64,000 nucleotides of DNA from Thalassobium sp. (GTDB taxonomy: Bacteria; Pseudomonadota; Gammaproteobacteria; Pseudomonadales; Oceanobacteraceae). A model generated the notes under the pieces. It worked only from the letters and a program-made list of their open reading frames with translations. It ran no database searches and was not told where the DNA came from. The stretch is taken from positions 434,001 through 498,000 of the forward strand of contig NVUW01000002.1 of NCBI GenBank assembly GCA_002733205.1, given 5' to 3'. This document shows, one piece after another, positions 25,679 through 33,728 of this stretch. The translations under genes were made by a program, and so were the position numbers. Numbering within the stretch: the stretch's first letter is position 1; every line of letters begins with the position of its first letter.

Positions 25679-26951
25679 TACCTCTATGAGTACCCGCGAA
25701 AAAGTTGAAAAAAGCATGGTGCGCCGCCGTGCGGCAGAAAAACGCTTCCGTGTTTACGGCATGGCGTCGGTGTTGTTTGGTCTGCTGTGTCTGGTGGGTT
25801 TGTTTGGCGACATTATTAATAAAGGCGCTTCCGCCTTTCGCCAGACCGTTATCCAGACGGAGATTCTGATTGATGCTGATTATCTCGGCATTAATAAAAA
25901 AGCCGATGATCAGGAAATCCGTAACGCCGATTTTGAAGGGTTGATTAAGCAGCACTTCAAAAAGCTGGTACAGCCTGAAGGACGCAGTGAACGGCGCATG
26001 CTGTACAGCATGATCAGTGCTGGTGCGGCCTGGCAGTTACAGGAAGCGGTGATGCTGAATCCGTCGTTACTGGGACAGACGATGAGCATTAATCTGATCG
26101 CCGATGACGATGTCGATCAGTGGTTCAAGCACGACCGTGGCACCGAGTTGCATAACAATCGTATGAACGAAACTCAGGTGAAATGGCTGGAACAGTGGAT
26201 TGAACAAGGCATGTTGAAGACACAGTTCAACACCCTGTTCTTCGTTAATGGTGATTCACGCGAGCCGGAACTTGCCGGTATTCGTGGTGCGATTACCGGT
26301 ACCTTCCTGACCTTGCTGGTGACCTTTCTGTTGTCGTTTCCGATTGGAGTGGCGGCGGCGATTTATCTGGAAGAGTTTGCCCCGCGCAATAAAATTACCG
26401 AGTTTGTTGAAATTAATATCAACAACCTTGCCGCGGTGCCGTCCATTACGTTCGGCCTGCTGGGCCTGGCCATTTTTATTAATATTTTTGGTGTTGCCCG
26501 CTCCACACCGTTAATTGGTGGTCTGGTGCTGACGCTGATGACCTTGCCGACCATTATTATTTCCGGTCGCGCAGCGATTAAAGCGGTACCACCGTCCATC
26601 CGCGAAGCCGCCTTCGGGTTGGGTGCGTCGAAAATGCAGGTCGTATTTCACCATGTATTACCGCTCGCCTTACCGGGCATGCTGACCGGTACCATTATTG
26701 GTATGGCGCAGGCGCTGGGTGAAACGGCCCCGTTGCTGATGATTGGTATGGTGGCCTTTGTGGTCGACGTACCGGGTTTTGTGAATGACCCGTCAACAGT
26801 ATTGCCGGTACAGATTTTCCTTTGGTCAGACAGTCCTGAGCGCGCCTTTATGGAGCGTACCTCCGGTGCCATTATGGTGCTGCTGGGCTTCCTGGTGACG
26901 ATGAATACCGCCGCGGTGATGCTGCGCCGTCGTCTGGAACGCCGCTGGTAA
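25671..26951 (+). CDS. pstA: Phosphate ABC transporter permease PstA
   Basis: This 426-residue subunit has an N-terminal helix near 28-48 and a large periplasmic insert (about 50-200, including KWLEQWIEQG). A BPD_transp_1 permease domain follows, with AAAIYLEEFAPRN, PSITFGLLGLAIF and the EAA loop SIREAAFGLGASKMQV. The long form is common in Pseudomonas and Vibrio. ATG at 25671 overlaps the pstC end, so translation is coupled. It imports phosphate together with PstC and PstB. Confidence 0.93.
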   Translation: MTNTSMSTREKVEKSMVRRRAAEKRFRVYGMASVLFGLLCLVGLFGDIINKGASAFRQTVIQTEILIDADYLGINKKADDQEIRNADFEGLIKQHFKKLVQPEGRSERRMLYSMISAGAAWQLQEAVMLNPSLLGQTMSINLIADDDVDQWFKHDRGTELHNNRMNETQVKWLEQWIEQGMLKTQFNTLFFVNGDSREPELAGIRGAITGTFLTLLVTFLLSFPIGVAAAIYLEEFAPRNKITEFVEININNLAAVPSITFGLLGLAIFINIFGVARSTPLIGGLVLTLMTLPTIIISGRAAIKAVPPSIREAAFGLGASKMQVVFHHVLPLALPGMLTGTIIGMAQALGETAPLLMIGMVAFVVDVPGFVNDPSTVLPVQIFLWSDSPERAFMERTSGAIMVLLGFLVTMNTAAVMLRRRLERRW

Positions 26952-26992
26952 GTGGTCTGACACATTAACGATTTGATTGGATTAAATAGATT

Positions 26993-27796
26993 ATGAGCAT
27001 CATCGAAAACCACAAAACCAATGGCGCCGCTTTTTGTGAAAATCCGAAATTAAAGGCCCGTGATGTCGGCGTTTTTTACGGTGAAAAACAGGCCATTTTT
27101 GATGTCAGCCTGGACATCGGTGCCAACGAAGTGATCGCCCTGATCGGCCCGTCCGGTTGTGGTAAATCGACCTTCCTGCGTTGCCTTAACCGTATGAATG
27201 ACACCATCGATATCTGTCAGATCCGCGGTGAAATTCTGCTCGATGGCGAAAATATTTACGATCCTAAAGTGGATGTCGTGCCTTTACGTGCACGGGTTGG
27301 TATGGTGTTTCAGAAGCCTAACCCATTTCCTAAGTCGATTTATGACAACGTTGCTTACGGCCCGCGTATTCACGGCCTGGCGCATTCACGCGTTGATCTG
27401 GATGAAATCGTAGAAAAAAGTCTGCAGCGTGCCGGCTTATGGAATGAAGTAAAAGATCGTCTGCATTCACCCGGCACGGGCTTGTCCGGCGGTCAGCAAC
27501 AGCGTCTGTGTATTGCCCGCACCATTGCGGTCGATCCGGAAGTCATCCTGATGGATGAACCTTGTTCTGCGCTGGATCCGATTGCAACGGCTAAGATTGA
27601 AGAACTGATTGACGAATTGCGTGAGAATTACACCATCGCCATCGTAACCCACTCCATGCAGCAGGCTGCACGGGTGTCGCAGCGTACGGCGTATTTTCAC
27701 CTTGGTCAGCTGATTGAAGTAAACCCGACCGATCAGGTGTTTACGACGCCTCAGCACACATTAACAGAAGCCTACATCACCGGTCGTTTCGGGTAA
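26993..27796 (+). CDS. pstB: Phosphate ABC transporter ATP-binding protein PstB
   Basis: PstB drives phosphate import and, with PhoU, signals to PhoR. The 267-residue protein has Walker [10 protein letters not shown] (about 45-53), signature LSGGQQQR, Walker [14 protein letters not shown] and the switch His in IVTHSMQQ. The PstB-specific [23 protein letters not shown] segment (in two stretches at about 102-124) makes the assignment specific. It lies 41 bp after pstA and 12 bp before phoU. Confidence 0.97.
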   Translation: MSIIENHKTNGAAFCENPKLKARDVGVFYGEKQAIFDVSLDIGANEVIALIGPSGCGKSTFLRCLNRMNDTIDICQIRGEILLDGENIYDPKVDVVPLRARVGMVFQKPNPFPKSIYDNVAYGPRIHGLAHSRVDLDEIVEKSLQRAGLWNEVKDRLHSPGTGLSGGQQQRLCIARTIAVDPEVILMDEPCSALDPIATAKIEELIDELRENYTIAIVTHSMQQAARVSQRTAYFHLGQLIEVNPTDQVFTTPQHTLTEAYITGRFG

Positions 27797-27808
27797 GGGG
27801 ACGCTACA

Positions 27809-28522
27809 ATGGAAATGAATTTTAACCAGCATATTTCCGGACAGTTCAACGCTGATCTGGAAGCGATCCGCAACCATATGATGGGCATGGGTGGTCTGGT
27901 CGAGCGTCAGGTAGCGAATGCTATTGAAGCGATCTGCAGCGGTGATACGCGCGTGGCCGACGATGTTATCCGCCGTGAAGACGAAGTGGATAAGATGGAA
28001 GTGAACATCGACCACGAGTGTACCCAGATTCTGGTGCGTCGCCAGCCAGCCGCGTCTGACTTACGCATGGTGTTGGCAGTCTCCCGTGTTGTGCGCGATC
28101 TTGAGCGTATCGGTGATGAAGCCAGCAAGATTGCCATTCATACACTGGAAGTCGCTGATAACAGCAGCAACCAGCTGTGCCAGCAGGCGATGCGTTATAT
28201 GGGTGCCGAAGTTGTAAAAATGATTTCCGGTGCGCTGGATGCTTTCGCCCGTCACGACGTCGATGGCGCCATTGACGTTGTGCGCAACGATAAACTGGTC
28301 GACCAGCAGTATGCTTCTGCTCTGCGTGAGCTGATTACCTACATGATGGAAGATCCACGCTCTATTGGTCAGGCGATTAACATCCTGTGGATTCTGCGGG
28401 CCATTGAACGCATTGGTGACCATGCGCGTAATATTTCAGAGCAGGTGATTTACCTGGTGAAAGGTACCGACGTGCGTCACAGCTCACTGACTGAAATAGA
28501 AGAACAGGCCAACAAAGACTGA
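27809..28522 (+). CDS. phoU: Phosphate signalling protein PhoU
   Basis: PhoU is a cytosolic helical protein that links PstB to PhoR and keeps the Pho regulon off when phosphate is plentiful. The 237 residues form two repeats of a three-helix bundle, each with an E/DxxxD metal motif: DEVDKMEVNID and DLERIGDEASKIA in the first, DKLVDQQYA and RAIERIGDHARNIS in the second. It ends the pst operon; a strong terminator follows at 28541. With two PhoBR pairs in this window, it could act on either PhoR. Confidence 0.96.
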   Translation: MEMNFNQHISGQFNADLEAIRNHMMGMGGLVERQVANAIEAICSGDTRVADDVIRREDEVDKMEVNIDHECTQILVRRQPAASDLRMVLAVSRVVRDLERIGDEASKIAIHTLEVADNSSNQLCQQAMRYMGAEVVKMISGALDAFARHDVDGAIDVVRNDKLVDQQYASALRELITYMMEDPRSIGQAINILWILRAIERIGDHARNISEQVIYLVKGTDVRHSSLTEIEEQANKD

Positions 28523-28540
28523 TTTTTGTCTCTGCAGTGC

Positions 28541-28575
28541 AAAAGCCCGCGCATTGCTTTGCTGCGGGCTTTTTT
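28541..28575 (+). terminator. Terminator of the pst-phoU operon
   Basis: AAAAGCCCGC (28541-28550) pairs with GCGGGCTTTT (28564-28573) over a 13-base loop, ending in six Ts. It lies 18 bp past the phoU stop. Confidence 0.9.
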
Positions 28576-28678
28576 GTGGGTCTTAATCAGCATTCTGCGC
28601 ACCGGAATAAGGCAAAGTGAAGTATCTGAGCTTAACTTAATCAGTATCCGCAGGTGAATTCATAAAACATTCATGGAA

Positions 28679-28741
28679 TTGTCATCCAAGTGCAATAAAT
28701 ATTGCTGATGTCATAATTCTGTAATGTAACTGAAACAGAAT
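28679..28741 (+). promoter_or_regulatory. Pho box and promoter of the second porin
   Basis: ATGTCATAATTCTGTAAT (28708-28725) closely matches the 18-bp PhoB box. A weaker one, TTGTCATCCAAGTGCAAT, sits upstream at 28679-28696. CAGAAT at 28736-28741 is 10 bp past the good box, the PhoB-type -10 position. The 305-bp gap 28523-28827 holds this promoter and the phoU terminator, nothing else seen. Confidence 0.8.
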
Positions 28742-28827
28742 TGTCACCTATCGGCCAGCCTGTTGCCTGATACGGCACTTTCAGGCAATGAGCTATAACA
28801 CTGCATGACATTATTCAGGTACACATT

Positions 28828-29796
28828 ATGAAAAAAATCGCCTTATCTCTCGCTATCGCTTCCCCGGTTCTGGTTCAGGCTGAAACCATTAATCTTGAAA
28901 TTGAAAAGCCCGAGTTCTACGGCAAAATCAATGTGACTCAGGAGTTCGTGCAGCAGAAAGACGCTGGCAATTACTCGCAACTGAATTCGAACGCCTCCCG
29001 CCTGGGTGTGAAAGGTAAGATTGCGCTGGAGCATGGCCTGAAAGCGGTGTATCAGGTGGAATATGAAGTATTTGCTGATAGCGGTGCAAAAACCCTGAAA
29101 GGCGAAGACGATGCCGGAGACAAATATGAGTATGACTCTACGCTGTCTCAGCGCAATACCTTTATTGGTCTTGAGGGTGGCTTTGGTCGTATTCAGGCCG
29201 GTATGTTTGATACGCCTTTCAAGAGTGCACAGAACAAAGTCGATCTGTTTAACGATCTGCGTGGTGATATCAAAAACATCATTTCTAAAAGCGAAAACCG
29301 CTCGAAAAACAGCGTGCAGTACAGCTCGCCGTCTTTCGCTGGTCTGGTTGCAACCGTTGATCACCTGAACTCAGAAGATGAAGACGTGAACAACGGCCTG
29401 TCAGCATCTTTGGCCTATACCCGTGGCGATATCTACGTTGCCTATGCCTATGACAACGAAGTGAATGGCGAGCTGATGAATGCACAGCGCGTCGTCGGTC
29501 AATATAAAGTGGGCGCGGTGCAACTGGGTGCACTGTGGGAAACTTTTGATAACGATGGCACTTCCGAAGAAGGCTGGATGGCATCAGCTGCATTCAAAGC
29601 GACTTCTGATGTAACTGTTAAAGCACAGTACGGTGCGTCTGATATCAAAACAAAAGGCGGCGTGAGCTACAGCCTGGGTGCAGATTACAAGTTGGCTAAA
29701 AATGCCAAGACCTTTGTTTACGCAACCAGCGAAGAGTCCGATAACGAAACGAAAGACGCTCAGTACTACGGTGCGGGTCTGGAATACAAATTCTGA
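28828..29796 (+). CDS. Pho-regulated outer-membrane porin
   Basis: This 322-residue general-porin (Porin_4/OmpC-like) protein has a signal peptide to about residue 19 (VLVQA-E). ASRLGVKGKIALEHGLKAVYQVEYE early and TFIGLEGGFGRIQAGMFDTPFK after about residue 110 form the typical strands and constriction-loop region; KNSVQYSSPSFAGL is another porin hallmark. It ends in Glu-Tyr-Lys-Phe, with the terminal Phe assembly signal. A Pho box upstream and its place between phoU and a phoBR pair suggest it lets phosphate or phosphate esters cross the outer membrane during starvation. It is not the OprP fold. Confidence 0.82.
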   Translation: MKKIALSLAIASPVLVQAETINLEIEKPEFYGKINVTQEFVQQKDAGNYSQLNSNASRLGVKGKIALEHGLKAVYQVEYEVFADSGAKTLKGEDDAGDKYEYDSTLSQRNTFIGLEGGFGRIQAGMFDTPFKSAQNKVDLFNDLRGDIKNIISKSENRSKNSVQYSSPSFAGLVATVDHLNSEDEDVNNGLSASLAYTRGDIYVAYAYDNEVNGELMNAQRVVGQYKVGAVQLGALWETFDNDGTSEEGWMASAAFKATSDVTVKAQYGASDIKTKGGVSYSLGADYKLAKNAKTFVYATSEESDNETKDAQYYGAGLEYKF

Positions 29797-29828
29797 TTGA
29801 TAGCTGTATTAATACAGTAATCAGAAAC

Positions 29829-29857
29829 AAAAAAGCGCCTTTAAGGCGCTTTTTTTA
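29829..29857. terminator. Bidirectional terminator between porin and phoR
   Basis: AAAAAAGCGCC (29829-29839) pairs with GGCGCTTTTTT (29845-29855) over 5 bases; both strands end in a U-run. It serves the porin gene and the convergent phoR copy. Confidence 0.88.
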
Positions 29858-29880
29858 TGTCTGCAATGCGGCGGGAATAC

Positions 29881-31161
29881 TCAGTCTTTTTCCATCACCC
29901 GGCTGCGGTCAGAAGAAATAATAAAGCTGAACGTACTGCCTTTACCCAATGTGGATTCGATATCCAGCACGGTGTCGTGATGTTCCAGTGCGTGTTTAAC
30001 GATGGCCAGACCCAGTCCCGAGCCACCGACGGTCGATTCGCGCGAATCATCAACACGATAGAAACGTTCGGTCAGGCGACTGATATGTTGCGCCGGAATC
30101 CCCGCGCCATGATCGCTGATGCTGACTTTCACACCATCAAAGCCGGAGCGGATACTGAATTCGATTTTATCTTCTCCGCCGTACTTAATGGCATTGGTCA
30201 GCAGGTTAGTCAGCACCGAGCTCATCTCATCACTGAAGCCCTGAATCTCAATCGCTTGTGTGCATTTGAAGGTAATGCGGTTGGCGCTGTAAGCCTGCAG
30301 CTGATCAACCACCGAATAGCCCAGTTGCTGCAGGTTAAACCAGTCACCCAGTTGCTCGGTGTTGGCGCTTTCCAGTTTGGATAATTCAATCAGATCGTTG
30401 ACCAGACTTTTCATCCGCAGGCCCTGGCCGTTCATCTGAGTAATGGCTTTTTGCAGGCTGGGGGGCAGCTCCATATCGTCAAGCATTTCCAGATAGCCAT
30501 TAATCACCGTGAGCGGTGTGCGCAGTTCGTGGGATACGTCGGCAATAAAATTTTGCCGCATGGTTTCTACGCGCTTACGTTCGGTGATGTCTTTTACCAG
30601 CATGACTTTCTGGTCGAGACCGAACTGTGTGATCTGAATCTGCAGGCTGAATTGTTTGCGGTGACTGACGTCGAACTGCAATGAGGAGTTGTAATCCCCC
30701 TCGTTAAAATATCGGGTAAAGCGCGGGTTACGGATCAGGTTGGTAATATGCTGGCCGCTGTCTTCACGACGCAGGCCGAGTAAGCGCGACGCTGAGCCGT
30801 TGAAATTAGTGATGTAGCCTTCCTGGCCGATGATCACCACGCCATCGTGCAGCGATTCGATGCCCTGATTGTAGCGTTGCAGCTGAATCGCCTGCTGTGC
30901 CAGCTTATTCTTCAGATTTTTTTCGCGGCGGATCAGTTTATCAACGCTGTAGCCGATAAGGCCGCTGTCTTGTGGCGGTGGTCCCTGACGGTAGCTCCAG
31001 CGGTACAGGCTGGCCATCGCCCGGAAGGCCATAACCTGAGCGGTCAGCAGGCCCAGAATCAGTCCCCAGACGGGATGGCCAGAAGACCAGCCAAGGGCGA
31101 CACCCAGTCCAACCACGACCAGAATGCGGAAAAACTCGCGTTGCCAGGCAACCTGCTGCAC
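29881..31161 (-). CDS. PhoR-like sensor histidine kinase (first copy)
   Basis: This 426-residue kinase has two N-terminal membrane helices (about 11-27 and 31-48) with almost no periplasmic loop, as in PhoR. A PAS domain (about 95-190) includes DGVVIIGQEGYITNFN and the PhoR-type ITNLIRNP. The HisKA domain has the phospho-His in DVSHELRTPLTV (His211), and the HATPase domain shows NLLTNAIKYGG, DHGAGIPAQH and GGSGLGLAIVKH. Its architecture matches the second copy at 37128, including the ITNLIRNP/ITQFG segments. It lies 10 bp after its response regulator. Whether this pair or the other senses Pst/PhoU is unknown. Confidence 0.85.
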   Translation of the reverse strand: MQQVAWQREFFRILVVVGLGVALGWSSGHPVWGLILGLLTAQVMAFRAMASLYRWSYRQGPPPQDSGLIGYSVDKLIRREKNLKNKLAQQAIQLQRYNQGIESLHDGVVIIGQEGYITNFNGSASRLLGLRREDSGQHITNLIRNPRFTRYFNEGDYNSSLQFDVSHRKQFSLQIQITQFGLDQKVMLVKDITERKRVETMRQNFIADVSHELRTPLTVINGYLEMLDDMELPPSLQKAITQMNGQGLRMKSLVNDLIELSKLESANTEQLGDWFNLQQLGYSVVDQLQAYSANRITFKCTQAIEIQGFSDEMSSVLTNLLTNAIKYGGEDKIEFSIRSGFDGVKVSISDHGAGIPAQHISRLTERFYRVDDSRESTVGGSGLGLAIVKHALEHHDTVLDIESTLGKGSTFSFIISSDRSRVMEKD

Positions 31162-31171
31162 AAACTTCCCC

Positions 31172-31876
31172 TTAGCTTTTTACTTCGTCAGACGGAGAAA
31201 AACGGTAACCAGCCCCACGTACGGTCTGAATCATTTGTTCCTGATCGTCGATCGACAACACTTTGCGCAGACGGCGGATATGAACATCCACGGTGCGATC
31301 ATCAATATAAACATTGCCCCCCCAGACGCGGTCGAGCAATTGGGCGCGCGAGTATACGCGATTGGGATGCAGCATGAAAAACTCCAGCAGGCGGAATTCC
31401 AGCGGCCCCAGGGAAATGGGCTGGCCGCTGATGCTGGCGTTCTGGGAAGAGCGGTCAAGGCTGAGCTTGCCGGCCTTCACCGGAACATCATCAATCAATG
31501 CATGAGTACGGCGCAGTACCGCGCGGATGCGGGCAACCAGCTCGCGGGTGGAGAACGGCTTGAGAATGTAGTCGTCTGCGCCGCTGTCGAGGCCGCTGAT
31601 ACGATCATCTTCGTCCGCCCGGGCGGTCAGCATAATGACCGGAATATCGGCGGTCAGCTCGTCGCGTTTCAGGCGCCGGGTTAATTCAATACCGGACATC
31701 ATGGGCATCATCCAGTCAGCAATAACCAGATCAGGCCGCTCATTGACGATCATTTGGTGGGCCAGATGGCCATTGGCAGACAGCTTCACACGGAAGCCTG
31801 CGAGTTCAAGGCAGGTACGGATCATATCGCAAATTGCAGGCTCGTCATCGACAACGAGAATATAGCCACCGCTCAT
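31172..31876 (-). CDS. PhoB-like response regulator (first copy)
   Basis: This OmpR/PhoB-family regulator of 234 residues has a receiver domain with VVDDEP (10-12), the phospho-acceptor in IADWMMP (Asp54) and Lys in LKPF. A winged-helix DNA-binding domain follows; its recognition helix DRTVDVHIRRLRK matches that of the second PhoB at every position except the first residue. It could therefore bind Pho boxes. Its own upstream region has only a half-site (CTGTCAC, minus strand, near 31915), unlike the second copy, so its expression may not depend on phosphate. Operon with the adjacent kinase. Confidence 0.85.
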   Translation of the reverse strand: MSGGYILVVDDEPAICDMIRTCLELAGFRVKLSANGHLAHQMIVNERPDLVIADWMMPMMSGIELTRRLKRDELTADIPVIMLTARADEDDRISGLDSGADDYILKPFSTRELVARIRAVLRRTHALIDDVPVKAGKLSLDRSSQNASISGQPISLGPLEFRLLEFFMLHPNRVYSRAQLLDRVWGGNVYIDDRTVDVHIRRLRKVLSIDDQEQMIQTVRGAGYRFSPSDEVKS

Positions 31877-32099
31877 AAGGGTCCTCGATTCTACGGCAAA
31901 TTTCCGATGCTGATTGTGACAGTTTTATTAAGCACTGTTCACTCTAAATTTAACCATTGGGGCCGCAGATTGCGCTTGCTGAAGTGCAGGGTGCTTGCTG
32001 ATCCGGCGGTTTTATTACTCTGATTGTCGCCGGAATCTGCCTGTTTTCACTGAAAACACGATAAAGCGATAATTTTCAGAGGCTTAGCCAAAAAAGCGG

Positions 32100-32137
32100 T
32101 TGACGGGGCAAGGGCAGGTCAGTAATATCCCCGCCCA
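32100..32137 (+). promoter_or_regulatory. Promoter of tRNA-Thr with GC-rich discriminator
   Basis: TTGACG (32100-32105) and TAATAT (32123-32128) are exactly 17 bp apart. CCCCGCCCA follows, a GC-rich discriminator typical of stringently controlled stable-RNA promoters. Transcription should start near 32135. Confidence 0.8.
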
Positions 32138-32141
32138 CTTA

Positions 32142-32217
<76 letters not shown>

Positions 32218-32221
32218 AATT

Positions 32222-32253
32222 AAAAAGCCCGTCCAATGGACGGGCTTTTTTTT
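32222..32253 (+). terminator. Terminator of tRNA-Thr
   Basis: AAAAAGCCCGTCC (32222-32234) pairs with GGACGGGCTTTTT (32238-32250) over a 3-base loop and ends in eight Ts, 5 bases past the tRNA. Confidence 0.92.
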
Positions 32254-32284
32254 GTGCTTTTTAAATGCAGCTGAACAGATGTGC

Positions 32285-32755
32285 TCAAAAGCGCATCGAC
32301 AATTCCAGATTGTATCCTTGATTGTTGGTTTGGCTGACGCTGTAGCGTATTTCGCCGGCTTGCGGCTCACCCTGGTAGATATCCCAGGCGGTCATCGCCA
32401 CGAATTTCATCAGATCGGCGGAAGAAGAATGGGCACTGACGCTGTCATCGTCGACCAGATCCCAATGGCTGGCTTCCAGCCAATCACCACTGAAGGCGGC
32501 TTCTTTATCTTCGTCAGCCCAGGTCATGGAAAAGGGTGCGATCAGGGCAAAGCAGGCAGCACAGGGTTTGATCCAGCGCTGGCGGCGTAAAACGTTGCGC
32601 AGCGTGCGCTCATCAATAAAACCGAGGCTGATTAACGCTTGCCCCAGCTGGCAGGGATTCTGCGCCTGATAGCTCAGCGCCTGCTGCAGTTGTTGTTCTG
32701 TTATTTCCTGCCGCTGTAACAGCAGTTGTCCCAGGCGGTGGGGGAATTCATTCAT
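32285..32755 (-). CDS. Small protein with GspE-N/MshEN-like N-terminal domain
   Basis: I do not recognise a named family for the whole 156-residue protein. Residues about 5-55 (LGQLLLQRQEITEQQLQQAL, then GQALISLGFIDERTLRNVL) match the helical repeat of the type II secretion ATPase N domain (GspE-N/MshEN), which in some proteins binds cyclic di-GMP. A hydrophobic stretch of about 15 residues (CAACFALIAPFSMTWA, about 68-83) could be a membrane helix or cryptic signal. The rest ends YNLELSMRF, resembling a beta strand with a terminal Phe. An ATPase domain is absent, so this is not a secretion ATPase. Alone between tRNA-Thr and the DUF3392 gene. Confidence 0.6.
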   Translation of the reverse strand: MNEFPHRLGQLLLQRQEITEQQLQQALSYQAQNPCQLGQALISLGFIDERTLRNVLRRQRWIKPCAACFALIAPFSMTWADEDKEAAFSGDWLEASHWDLVDDDSVSAHSSSADLMKFVAMTAWDIYQGEPQAGEIRYSVSQTNNQGYNLELSMRF

Positions 32756-32949
32756 GATCGCAGTTCCTTGTTATGTCCTTTACTGCACATCTTCAGAATG
32801 GCACAGCGGGGACAGAACTCCATGCTGTTTAGTTAACGTTCAGTTTTTATTCGTAACAGAAATGGAACAGGCTGTTCTTCCCGGCTAATGTCATGGCTGT
32901 CTGCTTTGCTATTAGCGGACAGAATCATTCACCTGACGGAGAACCTTGC

Positions 32950-33270
32950 ATGACCCTGATTCAAACTCTCGCCAGCCACGTGCGACCGCATACCGATGAT
33001 ATCGCTCTGGCGCTGATCGCGACCTTACTGGTAATTTTCGGAGACACCATTAATGATCTGGTGCGCAAGCTGGTGCGGCCGCAACCGATGTGGATACGGG
33101 TAGGCGTATTTATTGCGTTATGTACGTTTGGGTATGGTGCGTTGTCTGTGTGGCTGACACCGGTGCTCGACAGTTATCTGCGTACATTGTCGGCGGGAAT
33201 GTTTCTGAGTGTGGTGATCGGATCTTTTGTTGCCGTGGGGTTTATGGCGGAGCGTTATCACAGCCGTTAG
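32950..33270 (+). CDS. DUF3392 family small inner-membrane protein
   Basis: This 106-residue protein has three or so hydrophobic helices (about 18-34, 49-70 and 78-98) with IALALIATLLVIFGDTIND at the N-terminal end, as in the DUF3392 family found in marine gammaproteobacteria. Role unknown. ATG at 32950 has CGGAGAA 8-14 bases upstream; the longer open frame from 32893 lacks a site. Divergent from the MshEN-like gene across 194 bp in which I see no other feature. Confidence 0.7.
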   Translation: MTLIQTLASHVRPHTDDIALALIATLLVIFGDTINDLVRKLVRPQPMWIRVGVFIALCTFGYGALSVWLTPVLDSYLRTLSAGMFLSVVIGSFVAVGFMAERYHSR

Positions 33271-33365
33271 GTACAGACAGTCGGAAGGCGTTATGTGTGG
33301 CTGAATAAAAACATAGTGGGGAAACAATGTGGGAGTATGGGTGGTCTGAAACTTTATAACGGCCC

Positions 33366-33404
33366 AAAAAAATCGGGCGGTCAGGACATCCTGTCCTGAC
33401 CGCC
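33366..33404 (-). terminator. Terminator of the CsrB/RsmZ-like RNA
   Basis: A perfect 13-bp stem (33376-33388 with 33392-33404) has GGA as its 3-base loop in the RNA and is followed by a run of seven Us (A-tract at 33366-33372). Even the terminator loop displays the GGA motif. Confidence 0.92.
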
Positions 33405-33576
33405 ACAGCACCCTAGCGCCATCCTGGCGTCCTAGACTTCGTTCATCCTTGCCGCTATCCGTTGCGGTTGCTCATCCCTGACCAGCGATCCATCGCCGAC
33501 AACTCTATCCGTGATTGCAGTCCTTAGCGGTATCTTCCTGATCACTGCCATCCCGGCAGTGCGTCCGTCCTTGTGG
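33366..33576 (-). ncRNA. CsrB/RsmZ-type regulatory RNA (CsrA/RsmA antagonist)
   Basis: The minus strand of this ORF-free gap reads as a classic CsrA-titrating RNA. From about 33576 down to the terminator there are 14 GGA motifs in about 210 nt, including AAGGATG, CAGGGATG, CCAGGATGG and ACAGGATG, close to the CAGGAUG repeat of E. coli CsrB. Many lie in hairpin loops: CACTGCC(GGGAT)GGCAGTG at 33543-33561, GCGA(TGGA)TCGC at 33485-33496, CCGC(AACGGATA)GCGG at 33452-33467 and CGCC(AGGAT)GGCG at 33417-33429. A weak -10, TATCTT (minus, 33582-33587), places the start near 33575; TATAGA (33620-33625) would start it near 33613. Such RNAs sequester CsrA and are switched on by GacA/UvrY. Confidence 0.85.
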
Positions 33577-33665
33577 AATTAAAGATAGCAGAATCGCTCT
33601 TCTGAGATAGCCCAGGTTTTCTATACTGAGGCTGTTGTGTTTGTATCATGATTTATAAATATTAT

Positions 33666-33683
33666 ATAAATCAATCACTTACG
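33666..33683 (-). promoter_or_regulatory. Possible GacA/UvrY upstream site
   Basis: On the minus strand CGTAAG-TGATTG-ATTTAT resembles the GacA box TGTAAG-N6-CTTACA: 5 of 6 in the first half, 2 of 6 in the second, with the central AT. It lies about 100 bp before the predicted RNA start within a very AT-rich stretch (33645-33680). Confidence 0.3.
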
Positions 33684-33728
33684 TTTTTTCTGTGCGGATC
33701 TTTCCTTCGGGATCAGGGTGTTTTACCT

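Noticed and set aside
33376-33570. Repeated TCC/ATCC units that look like a short-repeat or CRISPR array
   Set aside because: Spacing is irregular and repeats are too short. Read on the other strand they are GGA hairpin loops of a CsrB-like RNA with a terminator.
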